From Aristolochia californica (Eukaryota; Streptophyta; Magnoliopsida; Piperales; Aristolochiaceae), in NCBI GenBank assembly GCA_029961685.1, contig JARWKL010000001.1:30950295-31014294 (forward strand): DNA of 64,000 bases. The letters run 5' to 3'. The notes beneath the pieces are model-generated. The model had not been told where the DNA came from and made no database searches. It saw nothing but the letters and a program-made list of their open reading frames with translations. The stretch's first letter is position 1, and each line of letters starts with the position of its first letter. Positions 26,577 to 39,100 of the stretch are shown here, one piece after another. Made by a program: the position numbers and the translations under genes.

Positions 26577-27721
26577 AACGACTCTTTTATGTCTTAGCAA
26601 TAATTTTCGTTCGATTTTTGTTCGTGGTTTTCAAATTACTCCTCTTAGTATGTGGTTAACATTAGTAGAGTTAAAATAAGTTGCTCAAATGTTTTTCAAA
26701 AATTTTCGTAAATTTGTGTAGAATATGCCTATTAGAAATCCGATATCATTTGTTGTGATTCATGAGAATTCAGTGGGATAGCTTCCTATTGCATTAGACT
26801 TGGAACTTAGTTGCAAAAGAGAACATGTAAATCTAGTGTTGATCTATGTTAGTCTGAATAGTCTTGTATGCCTGTTTGAACTCATACCTCAGTAAAATTC
26901 CTTGTTGTAATGTATAAATGCAAATGGAAATGCTCTTGCTTGGAAAAGACAGATAACTTCAGAAACAGCCTGGGCAAACCCAGGGACATGCACCGGAACA
27001 GTGGGTTACTTAAAAATAAGTGCTTGTGCAGTGAAGACGAATACAAAATGGTGGTAATACCAAAAGTATTCAGTGAAGAAAACAAAAAAAACAAAAATTA
27101 CGTTGGTAATAGCAAAAGTGCGCTGGTAATAGTGAAAAATGGTTTTAAATCTGGAAGCAATGAGTTTCCTTAACTTTGATGATGAATTGTAATTTGAAAG
27201 AAGTTACAAGTCAAGATTGAAATTGGTATATTTCTTTGGTGAGATTGTAAGACAACAGGCTTACTTTACTATTTTCTCTTAATTGTGATGTGACCAGGAT
27301 TTTATTGTTATTTGCTGCCTCTTTGTTCTGTTGAAGTAATAGCTTATGGGTCACATTGGTTTAGGTGGAGTAACAATGAGTGTATTTGGATTGATAATAG
27401 GCTATCTTTTACACAGGTTTTAATATTTCGCAAGATCTCATATGAATTTCAAATATTTTACGATACTAAGTGTTAGTCATATGCTAATGAGGAGTAAATT
27501 TTCTTCAGTTTTTCTTCTTTTTATATTATTGATTTAGATGAATTTTGTGGGTAAATTCCATGCAAACCCTCACGAGACATAACTCGTCCACTACTGCAGA
27601 GTAGGGGTTTAACGGCTTGTTGCATACGCTAAATGCAATCGTGCTCCCTACAAAAGTGGCATTTTGTTTTCCTAGGCTTAATTTTGGTTCGATTGTTGTT
27701 TTGCTAGGGACTAGCAAAGAT

Positions 27722-27734
27722 TTAGGTTTGGGGG
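27722..27734 (+). other. 3' polypurine tract
   Basis: TTAGGTTTGGGGG directly precedes the LTR start TGTGATAGATG. This is the expected place for the primer of plus-strand DNA synthesis in an LTR retrotransposon. The tract is interrupted by T residues, as is common in this clade. Confidence 0.75.
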
Positions 27735-29142
27735 TGTGATAGATGCCATATTTTGACATGAGAACTAGGTTAATTATAATAGAATAACCTTTATAATTGT
27801 ATTATAGGTAGTTACTTATTGGTTTTCAAATGAAATGAACATTTATTGAATTTGGCATTAATCACTGTCGATATTGCATATTTCTCTCTCCTGAATTATA
27901 TTTCATTATTTTTTAGTCTTATTTCTTCCTGAAATGCTTTTTATAGATTCAATTATGGAATTTCAGGAGAATTTGGGTGGAGAAGAAGATATTTACCAAA
28001 ATGCCCTTAGTGAAATGGAGGTAATTTCTAGGGCAAATCGTTTTAAAATAAGAAAATCATATTTAAAGAACGAGAGGGGCGTGAAGAAGGGGGAGCGTAA
28101 AGAGAAGAGGAGTAGAGACCAAAAGGGAGGACTTTGACCGGAAACAGGGGAGGACCCGAGAGGAGTTCCCCACCGCTGTTCGCCGGCCAAGACCTTTCGC
28201 CACCGTCGTCCACCGTCGTCCACCACCATCAGGCAACCGAGAACAGACCCGAGGAGAGCTTGAGAGAGTCTCCGTCGCGGCGAGTTTGACGATGCCAGTC
28301 TTTGCTCGCCAGGCCGGGAGGGGATCCGAGAGGGCTTCTCTGGCGCCACTTCCGTTTTCAGACCATCCTCTGGTGTCGTTTACATATTCCGACCAGTCCC
28401 GGAGCCATTCCGACTCTAACCGAGACTCGAGAGAGCCGGTTAGAGAACGTCAGCTCTGTTTCGCTCTTTGCCGGACATTACCTCCGGCCGTCGGCTTCTA
28501 ACCGTCGTCGCCGGCGTCGTCTCTACCTCCGGCCACTCACTATTGCTACCCGACGCCACCAATTTCCGGAAATCGCAGCACCCGTGAGAATGAGTTGCCG
28601 CCCGAGCGAGAGGAGGAAGAAGGGGAGTAATTCATCATTATTGAATTTGATTTTTTATATGGTTTGAACTTAGGTTTTGAATGTTAATTGAATCTGATTT
28701 GATAATTAAGGTTTATTTGAGATTTGTTTTCTTGATATTTGATTAAATTAGTTAATTAGGGTAAGATTCTAATTGAGGTTAGATTTTGGTATTTTAATCC
28801 GATTTCTGTCTTTAACTCTAGGCGCCCGAGAGGGGCTAGACGCAAGGATTGAGAAATCTGGATTCGTAGTTACGTGGCGCTCGAGAGAGGCACGAATCAC
28901 GGTAAAATCCAGAGTTGACGTTTCCTGTTGTGCAAGTAGTTAATTAAATTATTGCTTGATAATTTAGGATATAATTAGTATTTAGTTCATATTAATTCAT
29001 CATATTTGGTTAGGCTAGTTGACTGAAGAATACACGAAATTCAATCCTCCCTGTGGATATGACCCTCGCTTACTGCTAGATTACATGAACGATTCGTACG
29101 CTTGCGAGGTATAAAAGTCGATGTAACTAAAATTCTACATCA
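27735..29142 (+). repeat. 3' LTR of the Athila-like element (1,408 bp)
   Basis: The LTR begins TGTGATAGATG right after the purine tract (27737 is an alternative TG) and ends TACATCA at 29142. There the satellite register resumes exactly. TG...CA termini are the family rule. The near-terminal segment CTCCCTGTGGATATGACCC (from about 29048) followed by TATAAAAG (29111-29118) resembles conserved LTR-end sequence of plant Athila elements. The middle of the LTR is strikingly GC- and CpG-rich. With no 5' LTR present, insertion age cannot be estimated from LTR divergence. Confidence 0.85.
28130..28620 (+). other. GC/CpG-rich core of the LTR
   Basis: Within an AT-rich window this stretch is dense in CCG, CGCC and CGTCG words, with a short CCACCGTCGT repeat near 28200-28225. 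Overlapping open frames on both strands (28302-28667 plus, 27993-28349 minus) arise from this composition. They encode Arg/Pro/Ser-rich sequence with no domain, so I do not call them genes. Likely readings are the LTR transcription-start/leader region or a captured gene-leader fragment. Confidence 0.6.
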
Positions 29143-32100
29143 CCTATATCCCGTAAACACAAAAGGCAAATAGATCGCAATAAAATAAAAATTTTAGAGT
29201 CTAAGTATGGAATAAATTTTAAAAAATAACAAATGTAAGTAAAGAAAATTTATTCACACCCCACAAAAGTACAAAAAAGTTTAATTGTCCAAGTTTGGGA
29301 AATTCCACTACTTCAACCCTAAAAGCTTGGAATTTTATAAGAAAGAGATTTCTTCCAGACTTGTTTTAAAAATGGATATGCATGCTTGAAACAAGTTAAA
29401 GATGCAAATCACCTATAGATCCAAACCTTTTAAAGAGAATAACAAACGCTCACTAAATTCTCAAGTGAACATGCGGTGGAATATTTTCAAGAGTCAAACA
29501 AGCCATTATTTTGCCCATTTAAAAAAATTTGACCTTACAATCATAGATGATTGTAAAGTGATTTATCTTGAGTAACGGGCTATAGTACCCTAAGAAATAG
29601 CTTACGGATTGGGAGTCAACACTCAGTTAAAAATCCCCCGCCTCCCCCTTTCCCTGACGTTTCCAAACCCTTATTTATAATAACTAAAAAGTGCTTACAA
29701 TCCCTAAAAATTACAGACACTCATTGGAATTATCTCTCTCTACATTTGTGCATTGTGCATTTCCATTTTAGATGTAATCTTTTTTCTTAAATCAAAACGT
29801 TGATTTTTCGCTCTCCTTTCTTCTCATAACCCTAAAAGTCAAAAATATCACAACAAAATTAAAATTTAAAACAATAACAAATGTAAGTAAAGAAAATTTA
29901 TTCACAAACCACAAATGAACACAAAAGTTTTGTTGTCAAGGTTTGGGAAATTCCACTAGTTCAACCTTAATAGCTTGGAGTTTTATAAGAAAGAGATTTC
30001 TTCCACACATGCTTTAAAAATAGATAGGCATGATTGAAACATGTTAAAGATGCAAATCACCTATGGATCCAAAGCTTTTAAGGGGAATAAAAAATACTCA
30101 TTAAATTCTCGAGTGAACGTGCTGTGAGATATTTACTAGAGTCAAACAGGCCATTATTTTTCCCATTTACAAAAAGTTGACCTAACAATCATAGATGATT
30201 TTAAAGTGATTTATCTTGTTTAACGGGATATATTACCCTAAGAAATGGGTTATGGATTGGGAGTCAACACTCAGTTAAAAATCGCCAGCCTCCCCTTTTT
30301 CTCCACTATTGCAAAATATGATTTATAAAAACTAAAAAGAGCTTACAATGAATAAAAATTACATACACTCTTTGGAATTATCTCTCTCTACATTTGTGGA
30401 TTGTGCATTTCTGTTTTAGATGTACTCTTTTTTCTTAAATCAAAACATTGAGTTTTCGCTCTCTCTTCATCCCGTAAACCATAAAAGCAAATAGATCACA
30501 ACATAATGAAAATTTTAGAGTTTATGTATGGAAATTTATTTCAAAAATAACAAATGCACATAAAGAAAATTTATTCACACACCACAAATGAGCACAAAAG
30601 TTTTGTTGTCCAAGTTTGGGAAATTCCACTAGTTCAACCCTAACAGCTTGGAATTTTATAAGAAAGAGATTTCTTCCACATATGCTTTAAAAAAGAATAT
30701 GCATGCCTGAAACATGTTAAAGATGCAAATCACCTATGGATCCAAACCTTTTAAGGAGAATAAGAAACGCTCATTAAATTCTCAAGTGAACATGCGGTGG
30801 GATATTTATCGGAGTCAAACAAGCCATTATATTGCCCATTTACAAAAAGTTGACCTAACAATCATAGATGATTGTAAAGTGATTTATCGTGCGTAACGGG
30901 CTATATTAACCTAAGAAATGGCTTACGGATTGGGAGTCAACACTCAGTTAAAAATCCCCCGCCTCCCCCTTTTCCCGACGATTGCAAAACCTGATATATA
31001 AAAAACTAAAAAGAGCTTACAATCCCTAAAAATTACCGAAACTCTATGGAATTATCTCTCTCTACATTTTTCATTGTGAATTTCCATTTTAGATGTACTC
31101 TTTTTCTTAAATCAAAATTTTGAGTTTTCTCTCTCCCATCTTCCCGTAAACCAAAAAGGCAAATAGATCAGAAAAAAATGAAAATTTTAGAGTTTATGTA
31201 TGGAAAAAATTTAAACCAATAAAAAATGTAAGTAAAGAAAATTTATTCACACACCAAAATTGAACACTAAAGTTTTGTTGGCCAAGTTTGGGAAATTCCA
31301 CTAGTTCAACCCTAACAGCTTGGAATTTTATAAGAAAGAAATTTCTTCTACACATGCTTTAAAAATGCATATGCATGCTTGAAACATGTTAAACATGAAA
31401 ATCACCTATGGATCCAAACCTTTTAAAGAGAATAACATGCGCTCGTGAATTCTCAAGTGAACGTGCGGTGGGATATTTACCCGAGTCAAACAAGTCAATG
31501 TTTTGCCCATTTACAAAAAGCTCACCTAACAATCATAGATTATTGTAAAGAGATTTATCATGCATAACGGGCTATATTACCCTAAAAAATTGCTTATGGA
31601 TTGGGAGTCAACACTCAATTAAAAATCCCCCGTCCCCCCCTTTTCCCAACGATTGCCAAACCTGATATATAAAAACTAAAAAGAGCGGACAATCCCTACA
31701 AATTACAGACACTCAATGGAATTATCTCTCTCTACATTTTTTCAATGTGCATTTCCATTTTAGATTTAATCTTTTTTATTAAATCAGAACTTTGAGTTGG
31801 CGCTCGCCCTTCTTCCCGTAAACCTAAAAGGAAAAAAGATCACAACAAAATGAAAATTTTAGAGTTAATGTAAGGAAAAAATTTAAAGCAATAAAAAATG
31901 TAAGAAAAAAAATTTATTCACACACAACAAATGAACACAAAAGTTTTGTTGTCAAGGTTTGGGAAATTCCACTAGTTCAACCTTAACAGCTTGGAGTTTT
32001 ATAAGAAAGAGATTTCTTGGACACATGCTTGTAACAGGTTAAAGATGCAAATCACCTATGGATCCAAACCTGAGAATAAGAAACTCTCATTAAATTCTCA

Positions 32101-35100
32101 AGTGAACGTGCAGTGGCATATTTACCCGAGTCAAACAAGCCATTATTTTGCCCATTTAAAAAAAGTTGACCTAACATTCATAAATGATTGTAATGTCATT
32201 TATCTTGCTTAACTGGCTATATTACCCTAAGAAATGGCTTATGGATTGGGTGTCAATACTTAGTTAAAAATGCCCCGTTTCCCCCTTTTCCCAAAGATTG
32301 CAAAACCTGGTATATAAAAACTAAAAGGAGCATACAATCCCTAAAAATTACAGACACTCTTTGGAATTATCTCTCTCTCCATTTGTGGATTGTGCATTTC
32401 CATTTTATATGTACTCTATTTTCCTAAATCACAATTTTAACTTTTCGCTCTCCCTTCATCCCGTTAACCAAAAAGGAAAATAGATCACAAAAAAATGAAA
32501 ATTTTAGAGTTTATGTATGGAAAAAAAGTAAAACAATAACAAATGTAAGTAAAGAAAATTTATTCGCACACCACAAATGAACACAAAAGTTTTGTTGACC
32601 AAGTTTGGGAAATGCCACAAGTTCAACCCTAACAACATGGAATTTTTTAAGAAAGAGATTTCTTCCACACATGCTTTAGAATGGACATGCATGCTTGTAA
32701 CATGTTAAAGATGCAAATCATCTACGGATCCAAACCTTTTAAAGAGAATAACAAATGCTCATTAATTTCTCAAGTGAACGTGCGGTGGGATATTTACCCG
32801 AGTCAAACAAGCCATTATTTTGCCCTTTTACTAAATGCTGACCTAACAATCATAGATGATTGTAAATTGATTTATCGTACGTAATGGGCTAAGTACCCAA
32901 AGAAATGGCATACGGATTGGGAGTCAATACTCAGTTAAAAATCCCCTGCCACCTCATTCTCTCGACGATTGCAAAACCTGATATATAAAAACTAAAAAGA
33001 TCTTTCAATCCCTAAAACATACAAACACTCTTTGGAATTATCTCTCTCTACATTTTTGCATTGTTCGTTTCCATTTTAGATGTACTCTTTTTTCTTAAAT
33101 CAAAACTTTGAGTTTTCGCTCTCCCTTCATCTTGTAAACCAAAAAGACAAATAGATCACAACAAAATGAAATTTTTAGAGTTTATGAGTGGAAAAAATTT
33201 AAACAATGACAAATGTAAGTAAGGAAAATTTATTCACACACCACAAATGAACACAAAAGTTTTGTGGTTCAAGTTTGGGAAATTCCACTAGTTCAACCCT
33301 AATAGCTTGGAATTTTGTAAGAAAGAGATTTCTTCCACTTATGCTTTAAAAATCGATATGCCTTCTTGAAACATGTTAAAGATGCAAATCACATATGGAT
33401 CCAAACCTTTTAAAGAGAATAACAAACGCTCATTAAATTCTAAAGTGAATGTGCGGTGAGATATTTACCTGAGTCAAATAAGCCATTAATTTGCCCATTT
33501 AGAAAAAGCTGACCTAACAATCATAGATGATTATAAAGTGATTTATCATGCGTAACAGGCTATAGTACCCTAAGAAATAGCTTACGGATTGGCAGTCAAC
33601 ACTCAATTAAAAATCCCCCGCCTCCCCCTTTTCCCAACCATTGCAAAACTTTGTATATAAAAACTGAGAAGAGCTTACAATCCTTAAAAATTACAGACAC
33701 TCTTTGGAATTATCTCTCTCTATATTTGTGCATTGTGTATTTCCATTTTAGATGTACTCTATCTTCTTATATCAAAACATTGAGTTTTCGCTGTCCCTTT
33801 ATCCCGTAAACCAAAAAGGCAAATAGATCACAACAAAATGAAAATTTTAGAGTTTATGTACGAAAAAAATTTAAAACAATAACAAATGTAAGTAAAGAAA
33901 ATTTATTCACACATCACAATTGAACACAAAAGTTTTGTTGTCCATGTTTGGGAAATTCCACTAGTTCAACCCTTACAGCTTGGAATTTTATAAGAAAGAG
34001 ATTTCTTCCACACATGTATTAAAAATGCATATGCATGCTTGAAACTTGTTAAATTTGAAAATCACCTATGGATCCAAACCTTTTAAAGAGAATAACAAAC
34101 GCTCGTTAAATTCTCAATTGACCGTGCCGCGGGATATTTACCCAATTCAAACAAGCCATTATTTTGCCTAATTACAAAAAGCTGACCTAACAATCATAGA
34201 TTATTGTAAAGTGATTTATCATGCGTAATGGGCAATATTACCCTAAAAATTTACTTATGGATTGGAAGTCAATACTCAGTTAAAAATCCCCCGTCTCCCC
34301 CTTTCCCCGACGATTGCAAAACCTGATATATAAAAACCAAAAAGAGCTTACAATCGCTAAAAATTACAGACACTCATTGGAATTATCACTCTCTACATTT
34401 GTGCAATGTCCATTTCCATTTAAGATGTAATGTTTTTTCTTAAATCAGAACTTTGGGTTTTCGCTCTCCCATCATCCCTTAAACCTAAAAGGCAAAAAGA
34501 TAAAAAAAAAAAAAGAAAATTTTAGAGTTAATGTATGGAAAAATTTTAAAACATAAAAAAATATAATAAAAACAATTTATTTACACACCACAATTGAACA
34601 CAAAAGTTTTGTTGTCAAGGTTAGGGAAATTCCACTAGTTCAACCTTAACAGCTTGGCGTTTTAGAAGAAAGAGAATTCTTCCACACATGCTTTTAAAAT
34701 TGATATGCATGCTAGAAACATGTTAAATATGAAAATCACCTATGGATCCAAACCTTTTAAAGAGAATAACAAACGCTCATTAAATTCTCAAGTGAACGTG
34801 CGGTGGAATATTTACCCGAGTCAAACAAGCAGTTATTTTGCCCATTTACAAAAAGTTGACTTAACAATCATAGATGATTGTAATGTGATTTATCTTGCTT
34901 AACGGGCTATATTATCCTAAGAAATGGCTTATAGATTGGGAGTCAACACTCAGTTAAAAATTCCCCGTCTCCCCCTTTTCCAGATGATTGCAAAACCTGG
35001 TATATATAAAAAAAAAGACCTTACAATCCCTAAAAATTACATACACACTTTGGAATTATCTCTCACTACATTTGTGGATTGTGCATTTCCATTTTAAATG

Positions 35101-36150
35101 TACTCTATTTTCTTAAATAAAAACTTTGAGTTTTCACTCTCCATTCATCCTGTAAACCAAAAAGGCAAATAGATCTAATAAAATGCAAATTTTAGAGTTA
35201 ATATGTGGAAAAAATTCAAAAAAATAACAAATGTAAGTAAATGAAATTTATTCACACCACAAATGAACAGAAAAGTTTTGTTGTCCAAGTTTGGGAAATT
35301 CCACTATTTCAACCCTAATAGCTTGGAATTTTATAAGAAAGAGATTTCTTCAACACATGCTTTAAAAATGGATATGCATGCTTGTAACATGTTAAAGATG
35401 CAAATCACCTGTGGATCCAAACCTTTTACAGAGAATAACAAACGCTCATTAAATTCTCAAGTGAACGTGCGGTGGAATATTTACCCGAGTAAAACAAGCC
35501 ATTATTTTGCCCATTTACAAAAAGTTGACCTAACAATCATAGATGATTGCAATGTGATTTATCTTGATTAACGGGCTATATTACCCTAAGAAATGGCTTG
35601 TGGATTGGGAGTCAACACTCAGTTAAATTTCCCTCGTCTCCCCCTTTTCCCGAAGATTACAAAACCTGATATATAAAAACTAAAAAGAGCTTACCATCCC
35701 AAAAAATTACATACACTCTTTGGAATTATCTCTCTCTACATTTTTGGATTGTGCATTTCCATTTTAGATGTACTTTGTTTTCTTAAATCAAAACTTTGAG
35801 TTTTCACTCTCCCTTCATCCTGTAAACCATAAAGGCAAATAGATCACAACAAAATGAAAATTTTAGAGTTTATGTAAGGAAAAAATTTAAAACAATAACA
35901 AATGTAAAGAAAATTTATTCACACACCACAAATGAACACAAAAGTTTTATTGTCCAAGTCTGGGAAATTCCACCAGTTCAACCCTAACAGCTTGGAATTT
36001 TATAAGAAAGAGATTTCTTCCACATATGCTTTAAAAACGGATATGCATGCTTGTAATATGTTAAAGATGCAAATCACCTATGGATCCAAATCTATTAAAG
36101 AGAATAAAAAACGCTCATTAAATTCTCAAGTGAACTTGCGGTGGGATATT
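29143..36150 (+). repeat. Higher-order repeat copy 2, right part (G to R)
   Basis: Satellite resumes inside monomer G and continues G-H-I-J-K/L-M-N-O-P-Q-R. It aligns to copy 1 at an offset of 18.56 kb for type I (12155/30714) but 17.88-17.89 kb after type L (14103/31991, 16819/34705). That is a one-monomer loss. The loss is a K/L hybrid: K-like sequence (CTTGGAGTTTTATAAG) turns L-like (GGACACATGCTTGTAAC) near 32018. Monomer H here has lost roughly 25 bp near 29865 between two AAAATTT repeats. No genes are supported. Confidence 0.82.
35263..35571 (+). other. Open 102-codon frame in a type Q satellite monomer
   Basis: ATG to TAA with no stop, starting MNRKVLLSKFGKF. The same frame is open in type Q of copy 3 (45918-46226) and copy 4 (60004-60312). 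In copy 1 (17379-17591) it ends early, after 70 codons. Most other monomers carry an in-frame TAG near codon 15 (CACTAG) and often a TGA near codon 40 (GCTTGA). No known domain, signal peptide or membrane segment is visible. I regard it as probably non-coding, kept open by homogenisation. Confidence 0.3.
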
Positions 36151-39100
36151 TACCCGAGTCAAACAAGCCATTATTTTGCCCTTTTACAAAAATCTGACCT
36201 AACAATCATAGATGATTGTAAAGTTATTTATCGTACGTAACGGGCTACAGTACCCTAAGAAATGGCTTATGGATTGGGTGTCAACACTCAGTCAAAAAAT
36301 CCCCCGCCTCCCCTTGTCCCGACGATTGCAAAACCTAATATGTAAAAACTAAAAAGAGCTTACAATCCCTAAAAATTACAAACACTCTTTGTAATAATCT
36401 CTCTCTACATTTGTGCATTGTTCATTTCCAGTTTAGATGTACTCTTTTTTCTTAAATAAAAACTTTGAGTTTTCGCTTTCCCTTCATCCTGTAACCCAAA
36501 AAGGCAAATAGATCACAACAAAATGAAAGTTTTAGAGTTGATGAATGGAAAAACTTTAAAACAATAACAAATGAAAGTAAGGAAAATTTATTCACACACC
36601 ACAAATGAACACAAAAGTTTTGTGGGTTAAGTTCGGGAAATTCCACTAGTTCAACCCTAACTGCTTGGAATTTTATAAGAAAGAAATTTCTTCCACTTAT
36701 GCTTTAAAAATGAATATGCATGCTTGAAACATGTTAAAGATGCAAATCACCTATTGATCCAAACCTTTTAAGGAGAATAAAAAATGCTCATTAAATTCTC
36801 AAGTGAACGTGCGATGGGATATTTATCGGAGTCAAACAAGCCATTATATTGCCCATTTACAAAAAGTTGACCTAACAATCATAGATGATTGTAAAGTGAT
36901 TTATCATGCGTAACGGGCTATATTAACCTAAGAAATGGCTTATGGATTGGGAGTCAACACTCAGTTAAAAATCCCCCGCCTCCCCCTTTTCCCGACGATT
37001 GCAAAACCTGATATATAAAAACTAAAAAGAGCTTACAATCCCTAAATATTACCGAAACTCTTTGGAATTATCTCTCTCTACATTTTTCATTGTGCATTTC
37101 CATTTTAGATGTACTCTTTTTCTTAAATCAAAATTTTGAGTTTTCTCTGTCCCTTCTTCCCGTAAACCAAAAAGGCAAATAGATCAGAACAAAATGAAAA
37201 TTTTAGAGTTTATGTCTGGAAAATATTTAAACCAATAACAAATGTAAGTAAAGAAAATTTATTCACACACCACAATTGAACACAAAAGTTTTGTTGTTAG
37301 AGTTTAGGAAATTTCACTAGTTCAACCCTAACAGCTTGAAATTTTATAAGAAAGAAATTTCTTCCACACATGCTTTAAAAATGCATATGCATGCTTGAAA
37401 CATGTTAAACATGAAAATCACCTATGGATCCAAACCTTTTAAAGAGAATAACATGCGCTCATGAATTCTCAAGTGAACGTGCGGTGGGATATTTACCCAA
37501 GTCAAACAAGTAAATGTTTTGCCCATTTAAAAAATGCTCACCTAATAATCATAGATTATTGTAAAGTGATTTATCATGCGTAACGGGCTATATTACCCTA
37601 AAAAATTGCTTATGGATTGGGAATCAACACTCAGTTAAAAATCCCCCGTCCCCCCCTTTTCCCGATGATTGGAATACCTGATATATAAAAACTAAAAAGA
37701 GCTGACAATCCCTACAAATTACAGACACTCAATGGAATTATCTCTCTCTACATTTTTTCAATGTGCATTTCCATTTTAGATTTAATCTTTTTTCATAAAT
37801 CAGAACTTTGAGTTTTCGTTCGCCCTTCTTCCCGTAAACATAAAAGGAAAAAAGATCACACAAAATGAAAATTTTAGAGTTAATGTAAGCAAAAACTTTA
37901 AAGCAATAAAAAATGTAAGAAAAAAAATTTATTCACACACAACAAATGAACACAAAAGTTTTGTTGTCAAGGTTTGGGAAATTCCACCAGTTCAACCTTA
38001 ACAGCTTGGAGTTTTATAAGAAAGAGATTTCTTCCACAAATGCTTTTAAAATGGATATGCATGCTTGAAACATATTAAAGATGCAAATCACCTATGGATC
38101 CAAACCATTTAAAGAGAATAACAAACGCTCATTAAATTCTCAAGTGAACGTGCAGTGGGATATTTACCCGAATCAAACAAGCCATTATTTTGCCCTTTTA
38201 CAAAAATCTGACCTAACAATCATAGATGATTGTAAAGTTATTTATCGTACGTAACGGGCTACAGTACCCTAAGAAATGTCGTATGGATTGGGTGTCAACA
38301 CTCAGTCAAAAAATCCCCCGCCTCCCCTTGTCCCGACGATTGCAAAACCTAATATGTAAAAACTAAAAAGAGCTTACAATCCCTAAAAATTACAGACACT
38401 CTTTGTAATAATGTCTCTCTACATTTGTGCATTGTTCATTTCCAGTTTAGATGTACTCTTTTTTCTTAAATAAAAACTTTGAGTTTTCGCTTTCCCTTCA
38501 TCCTGTAACCCAAAAAGGCAAATAGATCACAACAAAATGAAAGTTTTAGAGTTTATGAATGGAAAAAATTTAAAACAATAACAAATGAAAGTAAGGAAAA
38601 TTTATTCACGCACCACAAATGAACACAAAAGTTTTGTGGGTTAAGTTCGGGAAATTCCACTAGTTCAACCCTAACTGCTTGGAATTTTATAAGAAAGAGA
38701 TTTCTTCCACTTATGCTTTAAAAATGAATATGCATGCTTGAAACATGTTAAAGATGCAATCACCTATTGATCCAAACCTTTTAAGGAGAATAAGAAACGC
38801 TCATTAAATTCTCAAGTGAACGTGCGATGGGATATTTATCGGAGTCAAACAAGCCATTATATTGCCCATTTACAAAAAGTTGACCTAACAATCATAGATG
38901 ATTGTAAAGTGATTTATCATGCGTAACGGGCTATATTAACCTAAGAAATGGCTTATGGATTGGGAGTCAACACTCAGTTAAAAATCCCCCGCCTCCCCCT
39001 TTTCCCGACGATTGCAAAACCTGATATATAAAAACTAAAAAGAGCTTACAATCCCTAAAAATTACCGAAACTCTTTGGAATTATCTCTCTCTACATTTTT

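Larger units (their letters stand above)
26030..27721 (+). other. Retroelement post-pol non-coding region
   Basis: About 1.7 kb separates the pol stop from the 3' polypurine tract. Some Athila elements carry an env-like frame here. None is seen: the longest sense frames (26198-26380 and 26910-27173) have no recognisable domain, signal peptide or transmembrane segment. The region contains homopolymer and A/T-rich microsatellite tracts and an internal purine-tract motif. It also has an A-rich stretch near 27040-27140 with repeated GGTAATA(G/C) words. It is best read as untranslated element sequence. Confidence 0.7.
22255..29142 (+). mobile_element. 5'-truncated Athila-clade Ty3/gypsy LTR retrotransposon
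   Basis: In order the element holds a short gag-proximal remnant, protease, reverse transcriptase, RNase H, integrase, a long non-coding tail, a polypurine tract and a 3' LTR. The order RT-RNase H-integrase is that of Ty3/gypsy. The wording of the RT ([14 protein letters not shown]) and the protease motif DLGAS fit the plant Athila clade. The 5' LTR, primer-binding site and most of gag are absent: the left edge is satellite joined directly to coding sequence. The right edge is clean, with the LTR ending in ...TACATCA at 29142 and satellite resuming at CCTATATCCCG. A target-site duplication cannot be tested because the left end is lost. No chromodomain or env-like frame was seen. The fragment cannot move by itself: it lacks gag and one LTR, and pol is interrupted. 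Confidence 0.93.

Noticed and set aside
26198..27173. Possible env-like gene downstream of pol
   Set aside because: The two short sense frames lack a signal peptide, transmembrane segment or any recognised family feature, and much of the span is non-coding simple sequence.
27993..28667. Open frames on both strands in the GC-rich part of the LTR
   Set aside because: Overlapping frames on both strands, low-complexity Arg/Pro/Ser composition and location inside an LTR point to base composition, not genes.
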